From: Phycisphaerales bacterium UBA3190
GTDB lineage: Bacteria; Planctomycetota; Phycisphaerae; Phycisphaerales; UBA1924
Reading direction: 5' to 3'
Assembly (NCBI GenBank): GCA_002364005.1
Contig: DEXG01000030.1
Coordinates: 1-20,927 of the forward strand
Length of the DNA stretch: 20,927 nucleotides
The position numbers were made by a program, and so were the translations under genes. The notes under the pieces are model-generated. The model was not told the origin of the DNA, did not search any database, and saw nothing but the letters and a program-made list of their open reading frames with translations. Shown one piece after another: positions 12,473-19,705 of the stretch; the stretch's first letter is position 1, and each line of letters opens with the position of its first letter.

Positions 12473-15202
12473 TTAGCCGCCTGTGATACCGTTGAGCACC
12501 GATTCCCAGTTCTGGAGGTGGTCGCTGGTCTCGCTTCTGGTCTCGCCCCCGAGTTGGGTTTCTCCCCAGGCCTCATAGAGACGAACGAAGGCACGGGCGA
12601 CCGGCTCGAGCTGGTCCTGGATCGCGTCTTCTCGATCGACGCAACCCCACGCCTCGGTTAGGAAGGTTTCAGCGCTTGGGTAGCGTTGAAGATCCATGAG
12701 CACCCCCGCGTGGAGGGTCAGGTAATCAGCGAGTCGAGTATCGCCGTCTGGGAAGGCCTTCCGGGCGGATTCGAGCGCCCGTGTTGTGGTGTCCAACGCT
12801 TCCTCGAATGCGTTTCGCTCACGGAAACAGCTCGCGAGGATCGAGAGTGTGACCAAGCTCTGCTTCTGGGTCATCTCTGGGTCGATGGATTCAATGAGCG
12901 GGAGCAAAGCAAGGGTTTCGTCCTCGGCCTCGCGGAACTGATGGGTCTTGAAGAGGGTCCGGGCGTAGTTGCTTCGGAGATACACGGTCGTTTGGTGTTT
13001 CTCGCCGAGGCGCTCCATGGCCGTGTCGATCCCATCCCGCAGCAGGACACGGGCACGGTCGTAATGCCCGAGGCGACCGTGCACGAGCGTGAGATTGACG
13101 AGCGAGTTGAGCGTCCGCGGATCGCCCTCGCCAAGCACTTCCACTTGGCCCGTGTACGCTTCCTGCGCAAGTTCGAGTGCCCGTTCATCCTGATCCAGGC
13201 GGCCGAGCAACACCGCGAGCGATTCGACGCTGTTGAGCGTTGTCGGGTGGTGATCACCGTACAGGGCTCGCTTCATTTCGAGCACTTCGGTCAGGATCGG
13301 TTCGGCCTCGGTGATCCGCTCGGTCCGCACCAGCAGCGCCCCCAGATTCCCCATCGAGCGGAACCGGAACTGCTCTGCTTCTGGCGTGTCCAGCTCATCG
13401 AGTATCTGGAGCTGACGCTGCGTGAGTTCGATGGCTTCGGCGTCGCGTTCCTGCATCGCCAGATCGCCGACGACGCTGTGCATGATCCTTGCGTTCTCGA
13501 ACGAGATCTCGCCATGCTGCTGCGTTGTCAGCGCCCACTCACGGCGGTGGTGATGCTCGGCTTGCTCGGGTGCCCCGAGTCGGCCGAAGAGATACCCCAG
13601 CGCGTTGTGGATCTTCATCTCAAAGTCCGGGCGGTCTTCGAAGCGGTCCTCGATGCTGGCAGAGGCGTTCAGGAGCGCCTCCCGAACGGTCAGTTCGCGA
13701 TCTGTCGTCCGCGCTGGGTCCGCGGCTGACAGCACATCCATCACGAAGAACCTGCTGAGTTCCTCGGCGGTCTCTGCTTCTCGCGTCGCCCGCTCCGCCT
13801 CGCTCGCGGCATGCTCCGCGGCTTCTGTCGCGATGATCTGTGCTTGCAGTTCATCCTGCGCAGCAACGCGGGCCTTTTCACGCTCATCGAGCGCCCAGAT
13901 CAGGCCCCAGGTCGTCCCCATGATCCCAAGGAAGAGCACCAAGATAAGTGCACCCGCGGCGATCACGGCCACGCGGTTCCGATCCACAAACTTGCCCATC
14001 GTGTAGAGCCGAGTAGGCGGGCGAGCGATGATGGGTTCGTCCGCGAGGTAGCGCTGGATATCGTCCGCCAATGCATTCACGGTCTCGTATCGGCGGTTGC
14101 GATCCTTCTCCAGCGCTTTCATCACGATCCAATCCAGATCACCCCGAACCTCTTGCTGGAGTCTGCGTGGTTCGGTATGGCGATGTTTGGCGATCTCGAT
14201 CGTGGTCTCATTCGAGCTGAGCTTGGTGGAGGGTTTGGGCGGGGTGACCTCTCTGATAAGCCGCTGAATCTCGTCGTAACTCGACTTCGCTCGCGTCTCG
14301 GTATCGATTGGAGTGGTGCCGGTCAGGAGTTCATACAGCAAGACTCCCAGGGAATAGACATCGCTGCGGGTGTCGATGCCCCCCTGTGCGGGCCCCGTCT
14401 GCTCGGGGCTCATGTAGGCGGGGGTGCCGATCAGCTGCCTGGCCTCGGTCTGGATGGTGTGTTCGCTGAGTTTCGGTCCAGTAGCTTTGGCGATCCCGAA
14501 ATCGATCACCTTCGGTGCGTGCTGGCCGTCCTGATTGGCCACGAGCACATTGTTTGGTTTGATATCGCGATGGATGATGCTTTTCTGATGGGCATGCTGC
14601 ACGGCGCTGCACACGGCGCAGAACAGTTTCAGCCGTTCACGGATGCTGAGCTTGTGCTCATCGCAATACGCGGTGATCGGCACCCCACGCACGAGTTCCA
14701 TCACGAAGTACGGGCGACCGTGCTGCGTCGCGCCCGCATCGAAGACCGTCGCAATCGACGGGTGATCCATCATGGCCAATGCCTGGCGCTCTGCTTCAAA
14801 TCGAGCGATGACCTGCTCGGTATCCATTCCAAGCTTGATGACCTTCAGGGCCACCTCTCGCTTGATCGGGGCGAACTGTTCAGCGCGATACACCCGCCCG
14901 AATCCCCCTTCCCCGATCCGCTCGAGCACCTTGTAGTGCCCGATCACCTCCTCGGGCTGAAGATCATCGGTCCCGTGACTGCAGCTCTGGCTCTCCTCAT
15001 CGATGTCCCCCAAGCCGCTAGTTGGCTGATTGAAGAACCCCTGATGCCCGGCCTGCTCCATTGCCTCCAGGAGCGACTCAACCTGAGCCCGGAGCCCCGG
15101 ATCATCACCGCAGGCCTGATCGAGGTACGCGGCCCGTTCAGAAGACCCCAGTTCCATCGCTCGTGCGAAGAGCTCTTGTTCACGATCGTGCGAATCCGTC
15201 AT
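12473..15202 (-). CDS. Transmembrane Ser/Thr protein kinase with TPR repeats (kinase 2)
   Basis: A 909-residue paralogue of kinase 1 with the same order of parts. Kinase motifs are GEGGFG (97-102), VALK with Lys120, HRDIKPNN with Asp213, DFG 234-236 and SPE at 265-267. One transmembrane helix spans about 411-437, then an Ala/Glu-rich coiled coil, a segment with MDVLSAADP and DRELTVREAL nearly identical to kinase 1, and TPR-like repeats (YGDHHPTTLNSVESL and others). The N-terminal 80 residues are helical and share MTDS and the spacing of planctomycete kinases. Its start overlaps the sigma 2 stop codon (ATGA, 15199-15202) and GAGGA lies 9 nt upstream. No strong terminator is seen in the 172 bp to the metalloprotease, so readthrough is possible. 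Third codon positions look richer in G+C than in kinase 1. Long antisense frames here are artefacts. Confidence 0.93.
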   Translation of the reverse strand: MTDSHDREQELFARAMELGSSERAAYLDQACGDDPGLRAQVESLLEAMEQAGHQGFFNQPTSGLGDIDEESQSCSHGTDDLQPEEVIGHYKVLERIGEGGFGRVYRAEQFAPIKREVALKVIKLGMDTEQVIARFEAERQALAMMDHPSIATVFDAGATQHGRPYFVMELVRGVPITAYCDEHKLSIRERLKLFCAVCSAVQHAHQKSIIHRDIKPNNVLVANQDGQHAPKVIDFGIAKATGPKLSEHTIQTEARQLIGTPAYMSPEQTGPAQGGIDTRSDVYSLGVLLYELLTGTTPIDTETRAKSSYDEIQRLIREVTPPKPSTKLSSNETTIEIAKHRHTEPRRLQQEVRGDLDWIVMKALEKDRNRRYETVNALADDIQRYLADEPIIARPPTRLYTMGKFVDRNRVAVIAAGALILVLFLGIMGTTWGLIWALDEREKARVAAQDELQAQIIATEAAEHAASEAERATREAETAEELSRFFVMDVLSAADPARTTDRELTVREALLNASASIEDRFEDRPDFEMKIHNALGYLFGRLGAPEQAEHHHRREWALTTQQHGEISFENARIMHSVVGDLAMQERDAEAIELTQRQLQILDELDTPEAEQFRFRSMGNLGALLVRTERITEAEPILTEVLEMKRALYGDHHPTTLNSVESLAVLLGRLDQDERALELAQEAYTGQVEVLGEGDPRTLNSLVNLTLVHGRLGHYDRARVLLRDGIDTAMERLGEKHQTTVYLRSNYARTLFKTHQFREAEDETLALLPLIESIDPEMTQKQSLVTLSILASCFRERNAFEEALDTTTRALESARKAFPDGDTRLADYLTLHAGVLMDLQRYPSAETFLTEAWGCVDREDAIQDQLEPVARAFVRLYEAWGETQLGGETRSETSDHLQNWESVLNGITGG

Positions 15203-15807
15203 GGGTTCGATTCCTCAGCGTCATATCGGGAGAGTTCCCGGAACAGCCATGCGCGTGCGAAGGCCCAATCAAGAACGACGGTGCGCGTCGATACATCGAG
15301 CATCTCCGCTGTCTCATCGATGCTCATGCCACCATAAAACCGCAGCTTCACGACCTGCGCCACGCGCGGGCGTTGCTCTTCCAAGCGATGAAGCACCTCA
15401 TCGAGCGCAATGATCTCGTCAGATTTTCCCTCTTCGGCAAGATCCGCAATCTCGGAGATATCCAGCCGGATCCGTTTGCGCCCGGTTCCGCCTCGCTTGA
15501 GTGCGTTTCTCGACCGTGCATGCTCGATAAGGATCCGGCGCATGGCTTCGGCGGCCGCGAAAAAGAAGTGGCGTCGATTCTCAAACGCGCTGTCGGTCGG
15601 TGCGAGCATCCTCGCGTATGCCTCGTGAACCAGGGCGGTCGCCTGAAGCGTGTGCTCGACCCGTTCCCCGGCCATTCGAACGCGAGCGATCGCACGCAGC
15701 TGCTCGTAGACGATGGGGAGGAGTTCGTCGGCAGCAAGCTGATCACCAACCGCTGCACGCTGAAGCAGTTTGGTTAGGTTCGGGTTAGGCTGGGGTGCGT
15801 CTGGCAT
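15199..15807 (-). CDS. ECF sigma factor of the PF07638 type (sigma 2)
   Basis: A 202-residue ECF sigma factor paralogous to sigma 1. The sigma2 region includes LLPIVYEQLRAIAR and HTLQATALVHEAYARM (52-67); the sigma4 HTH is around MSIDETAEMLDVSTRTV (161-177) followed by LDWAFARAWL. Between them lie an ALKRGG basic turn shared with sigma 1 and a longer acidic linker. The ATG at 15807 has no good Shine-Dalgarno sequence; on the minus strand GTACAA/AGCATA at 15819-15845 read as TTGTAC and TATGCT, but their 15-bp spacing and closeness to the ATG make them a weak promoter candidate. The gene overlaps kinase 2 by 4 nt and should be translated with it. No anti-sigma gene is visible; control through the kinase is inferred from pairing. 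Confidence 0.92.
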   Translation of the reverse strand: MPDAPQPNPNLTKLLQRAAVGDQLAADELLPIVYEQLRAIARVRMAGERVEHTLQATALVHEAYARMLAPTDSAFENRRHFFFAAAEAMRRILIEHARSRNALKRGGTGRKRIRLDISEIADLAEEGKSDEIIALDEVLHRLEEQRPRVAQVVKLRFYGGMSIDETAEMLDVSTRTVVLDWAFARAWLFRELSRYDAEESNP

Positions 15808-16190
15808 GAGGGGGTTACAGCATACCTGAAAGCTGTCGGGTACAAGATGGTGTGCGATGGATCAAGAAAGAAATGACTGTTGGTTGATGTTGATCCACCC
15901 AAACTGACCAGAACGCCATGGTGCTCCGTCTTCTTCTGGGTCATGCACCGGGCAGATGTAGAACACGGAAATTGCTGCTTGCCTGGCACGCGCCATCACC
16001 GCGCCCGGTCCACCTACTGGGAGCGATCTGTGGGCGCGCTCTGGGATCATGATCTCTGGGCATGGGTATCGGCCAGCCAGTTGCCATTCACTTGCTCTTG
16101 GCGAGGAAATCGGTCATGATGGTCTCTCTTGGGGGTGGTTTTCCCCTGTGATTTCTGCTTCCACACTTCACAGTGTTTGAGGAACCGTTT
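15808..16190. other. Divergent intergenic region between sigma 2 and the OPT transporter
   Basis: This 383-bp gap has no gene I can support. It contains a perfect 8-bp inverted repeat, TGGATCAA (15858-15865) and TTGATCCA (15890-15897), 24 nt apart and 51 bp before the sigma 2 start, which could be an operator or a loose hairpin. A minus-strand open frame (15862-16050) encodes CPVHDPEEDG and FGWININQQ, but has no ribosome site and no family I recognise; it may be a gene relic. Just before the OPT start the GAGGA ribosome site is visible at about 16179. Confidence 0.5.
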
Positions 16191-18728
16191 ATGCCTGAAC
16201 CCGCGACCCCGCCACCAGCGCAGCCACCGTACCGGGAGGTCACGCTGGCCGCGATTGTGCTCGGCTTGATCATCGGTGCCGTCATGAACGCCGCGATCAC
16301 CTACGCCGGGCTGAAGATCGGTTTCACGATCGGTGGTTCGGCCATCGCCGCGGTGATCGGGTTCGGGCTGCTGCGAGGGATCCTGCGTAAGGGCACGATC
16401 CTTGAGACGAACATCGTTCAGACGATCGCCTCAGCCGTGAACACACCGAACTCCGGTGTGATCTTCACCGTGCCGGTGCTGCTGTTGCTCGGGTTTGAAC
16501 TCTCAGTTGGCGGGCTCGATTTCTGGCTCATCACGCTCGCCTGTGTGTGCGGCGCGGTGCTTGGTGGGGCCTTCATCATCCCATTGCGCAAGCAGATGCT
16601 CGACATCGAGCGGCTCCGGTTTCCATCGGCGACCGCGGTTGCGGCGATTCTCAAGTCGCCGGGTGCGGGGCCAAAGAAAGCAATCGTTCTGGGGATCGGC
16701 ATTGTCCTGGCGATGCTGATCGGGTTGCCCGCTCAGTTGCCTCAGCTCCGGGGGACCGCCGATGTGGATAAGCTGGAGGAGCTGGTTGAGCAGGAACGGA
16801 TCAGCCGGGCCGATCTGCTGCTCACCCGGCAGATCGATTCGTGGATCACCGCGGAGGCTGCGCCAGCGTCACTCATTCGTCATGGGCAGTTGCAGGCAGA
16901 ACTGATTCAGGCCAAAGAGGACAACCGCCCGGAACACCGCGAGGGACGAACACCGACAGAGATAAAGGCGAGCGCCCAACGGGTGGAGGAGCTGGAGGGG
17001 CAGGTTCTGGACGCGAAAGCGCTCGCGCTGAGTGACCTGCGCCATGCTTTGGACCACCCCGTCGATCGATCCCGCCTGAACGATTACCCGATCGAACTGT
17101 CTTCTCTTGCGTACCGGGCAAGCACGGGTCTAATCCCGTGGTCGGATCTGCGAGACCTGAAAGCCGGTTGGGCAGCCGATCCCATGTTTGGCTATGCCGA
17201 TCTTCAGATCCGCATGTCACGCGAGGTCGATGCCGAGTCTGAGCCGGTCGACTTTGCCTTCAATGGTCCTGGTGTGACGAGTGAAGTGCTCACAGAGAAA
17301 TCCGACCTGGACCGCAACGGTCTGCCCGATCTGCTCGTGACGGATGACACAGTTGATGTAGGACGAGTCCTCGGATTGCCGATTCAGATCCAGCTCTTGT
17401 TTGCCATCGCCCCCTTTGCATTGGGGGCAGGGTATCTCACAGGGCGTGCGGGCCTCCTCGTGCTCGCTGGCGGGATTCTGGCATATGTGGTCCTCAACCC
17501 GCTCATCTTCGCGATGGGCTGGATGCCCGCGACGGTCAGCGAATCGGGCGCGGCTGGGTATGGCTTTGGCAATGTCAACCGACCGCTCGGTATCGGGTTG
17601 CTGCTTGGCGGCGCGTTCATGGGGGTCGTCGCCTCGCTGCCTGCGATCCGCGAGGCGTTCAAATCAATCGCGGCAGCGGGGAAATCCAACTCGGTCGGCG
17701 CAAGCGGTGGGGGAAGCGATGAGCTTGGGCTCAAGGTGCTCATCACCGCGGTCGCGGGCGCGTTGCTGTTTCTCTTTATTGCCGCGGACTTTACCGGGAA
17801 GCAACCGATCAACTCGGTCTGCCCGGTGACCGAACGAGCCATCGAATCGGATGGGTATACCACCGAGTACAACGGGTACACGATCGCGTTCCTCGACGAA
17901 TCAGCCCTCGAGACCTTCGAGGGGGCAACGCCAGAAGATCAGGCGGCGGTCGCGGCCCCGTTCTCAGCCACACGCAAGGGGCTGCTCTCGGGAATGAATC
18001 CTCATGTGCGGGCGGGCATCATCGCCGTGGTCGGCGCGTTGTGGATCTGGTTTGCGGGGATCATCATCGCCCAGTGCACCGGCATGACCGATTGGTCTCC
18101 GATCTCTGGGATGGCGTTGCTCACGGTTGTGCTGGTGATGCTGCTCTCTGGGCCCGGTGGTGTATTGGGAGCGGTCTTGATCGGGGCAGCGCTGTGTGTC
18201 GCGATCACTTGTGCTGCTGATATGATGGCGGATCTCAAAACGGGGTACCTGGTCGGTGCCAAGCCCAAACGCCAGCAGACCGTGGAGCTGATCTTCACCG
18301 GGATCGGCCCGGTGATCACCATGGGTGTGCTGCTCGTCATCGTCGTTGGGAACCAGGCCAAGTTTGGCGTACCCATCGGGCCGGGAACCGACACCTCGGC
18401 CCCGCAGGCGCAGGCGTTGCAGGCGGTCATCACAGGCGTGCAAGGTGGTGCGATGCCCTACGCGTTGTACGGTGCGGGTGCGCTCATCGGTGCACTGCTG
18501 GGACTCGGTGCGTTCTCCGGGCTCGGTGTGCTCGTCGGTCTTTCCATGTATCTGCCATTCGCGTACATCGCGACCTACGGGATTGGCTGTGTGGTCAATA
18601 TGTCGGTCAGTAAGCTCAAGGGCGCGAGCTGGGCTGAGGAGTGGGGTGTGCCGATGGCCGCAGGATTCATTGTCGGTGACGCGGTCTTAGCACTGGGCGT
18701 GAATGCCATCGTCCTGATTGCGGGGTAG
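16191..18728 (+). CDS. OPT family oligopeptide transporter with two soluble insertions
   Basis: An 845-residue inner-membrane protein of the OPT family, which imports oligopeptides or metal-chelate compounds with protons. Family marks are the first helices (AAIVLGLIIGAVMNAAITYAG), NIVQTIASA at 74-82, FPSATAV at 144-150, and Gly-rich helices such as ISGMALLTVVLVMLLSGPGG. Between helices near residues 188 and 395 lies a roughly 200-residue hydrophilic insertion, first helical and charged, then with an EF-hand-like DLDRNGLPD (372-380). A second insertion after the helix at 513-533 (about 540-585) reads like a YHS domain: NSVCPVTERAI, then TEYNGYTIAF and ETFEGATPED. The ATG at 16191 is preferred over an in-frame GTG at 16173 because GAGGA lies 8 nt before it. 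The membrane protein at 18791 follows by 62 bp. Transport role good; substrate unknown. Confidence 0.88.
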   Translation: MPEPATPPPAQPPYREVTLAAIVLGLIIGAVMNAAITYAGLKIGFTIGGSAIAAVIGFGLLRGILRKGTILETNIVQTIASAVNTPNSGVIFTVPVLLLLGFELSVGGLDFWLITLACVCGAVLGGAFIIPLRKQMLDIERLRFPSATAVAAILKSPGAGPKKAIVLGIGIVLAMLIGLPAQLPQLRGTADVDKLEELVEQERISRADLLLTRQIDSWITAEAAPASLIRHGQLQAELIQAKEDNRPEHREGRTPTEIKASAQRVEELEGQVLDAKALALSDLRHALDHPVDRSRLNDYPIELSSLAYRASTGLIPWSDLRDLKAGWAADPMFGYADLQIRMSREVDAESEPVDFAFNGPGVTSEVLTEKSDLDRNGLPDLLVTDDTVDVGRVLGLPIQIQLLFAIAPFALGAGYLTGRAGLLVLAGGILAYVVLNPLIFAMGWMPATVSESGAAGYGFGNVNRPLGIGLLLGGAFMGVVASLPAIREAFKSIAAAGKSNSVGASGGGSDELGLKVLITAVAGALLFLFIAADFTGKQPINSVCPVTERAIESDGYTTEYNGYTIAFLDESALETFEGATPEDQAAVAAPFSATRKGLLSGMNPHVRAGIIAVVGALWIWFAGIIIAQCTGMTDWSPISGMALLTVVLVMLLSGPGGVLGAVLIGAALCVAITCAADMMADLKTGYLVGAKPKRQQTVELIFTGIGPVITMGVLLVIVVGNQAKFGVPIGPGTDTSAPQAQALQAVITGVQGGAMPYALYGAGALIGALLGLGAFSGLGVLVGLSMYLPFAYIATYGIGCVVNMSVSKLKGASWAEEWGVPMAAGFIVGDAVLALGVNAIVLIAG

Positions 18729-18790
18729 TTTCGCACCCCACCGAATCAAACAGATTCATTCGTCTGTCCCTCCCCTCGGGAATATGAACC

Positions 18791-19705
18791 ATGAAGATTA
18801 TCGCCAACTTGCTCATCGCCATCTCACTCATCGCCGGCTCACTCGCCAGCAGCACCGCGTACCTGGTACGCATCGATGGGGCCAACCCGGAGAAGCTCTC
18901 AACGCTCCGCCTTGGCTCACCCGCGGGATCGTTCGACCCTTCTTTCGCCAGCCCCGAGTTCAACGATCGGCTCGAGAAGGTGCGTGCGGGACTCGGTGCC
19001 GGTGGGGCGGCCGAGACGAACCCGCTCAAGCCCGAAACGACGCCACGCGTGCCCGCGGAGGTGCCAGCCGTACAGACGGCACCGACCGGTGAGTCGGTGT
19101 TGCGTGCAAGAGAATCAATCATGCCGATCGGGCAGGCGGGCGATCCCCTCACGCCAGGGCTGATCGCGTTGCTCGATGAGTCCGATGTGACCTATGTCAA
19201 AGTGACCGAGTTCAGCATTGCCCGCTGGCCATACGCCTGGTTGTTCGGGGTCTCATGCCTCGGATTGCTGGCGGGCGCGTTGATGATGCGCAACGCCCGG
19301 AAAGCGGAACTCGCTCAGGCCGATTCGGCCTCAGCGTCAGATGTGGCACAGGCTACCGATGCCCAGACGGTTTTCGCCCGCCTCTCGGGGCGTCTGCATT
19401 CGCTCACAGAAGACCTCGCACGGACCCACGACACGAGCACACGGCTCGAGGCCATTCTGCTGCACATCGGGAAGATTCAACGCGATGATGTTCCCGCGTT
19501 CGTCGCCAATGAACCGGCGTTGGTCAACCGGCTCTCGCTCGCTGGGTACGCCGAACTGATGGACAGCTTCGCCGCGATGGAACGCCAGCTCAACCGCGCA
19601 TGGTCGGCGGCCGCAGATGCGCACCTGCCAGAATCGGAGCAATGTCTGCGTGACGCCCAGCCGCTGCTGGTTGAGACGCTACGCCGGTTGAAGGTCAGCA
19701 GCTGA
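18791..19705 (+). CDS. Unrecognised two-helix membrane protein, companion of the OPT gene
   Basis: A 304-residue protein of unknown family. A hydrophobic N-terminus (3-24) acts as a signal anchor; a Pro/Ala/Glu-rich, probably periplasmic stretch (about 25-145) follows; a second helix is at about 147-166 (WPYAWLFGVSCLGLLAGALMM), then basic RNARK, giving a cytoplasmic tail. The tail (about 170-304) is predicted helical: SGRLHSLTEDLARTHDTSTRLEAI and a stretch from VNRLSLAGYAELMD to the end, without recognised catalytic residues. The ATG at 18791 lacks a strong ribosome site. It is 62 bp after the OPT stop codon on the same strand with no terminator seen between them, so co-transcription is likely and a role as accessory subunit or regulator of the transporter is possible. 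Its stop codon directly abuts the hisD stop codon on the other strand. Confidence 0.75.
   Translation: MKIIANLLIAISLIAGSLASSTAYLVRIDGANPEKLSTLRLGSPAGSFDPSFASPEFNDRLEKVRAGLGAGGAAETNPLKPETTPRVPAEVPAVQTAPTGESVLRARESIMPIGQAGDPLTPGLIALLDESDVTYVKVTEFSIARWPYAWLFGVSCLGLLAGALMMRNARKAELAQADSASASDVAQATDAQTVFARLSGRLHSLTEDLARTHDTSTRLEAILLHIGKIQRDDVPAFVANEPALVNRLSLAGYAELMDSFAAMERQLNRAWSAAADAHLPESEQCLRDAQPLLVETLRRLKVSS

Noticed and set aside
12686..15337. Long plus-strand open frames (12686-13729 and 13811-15337) opposite kinase 2 and sigma 2.
   Set aside because: They are antisense to unmistakable kinase and sigma genes, show no domain, and are expected from codon bias in G+C-rich genes.
15862..16119. Short open frames on both strands between sigma 2 and the OPT gene.
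   Set aside because: No ribosome sites, no family resemblance, and overlapping frames on opposite strands; at most a gene relic.
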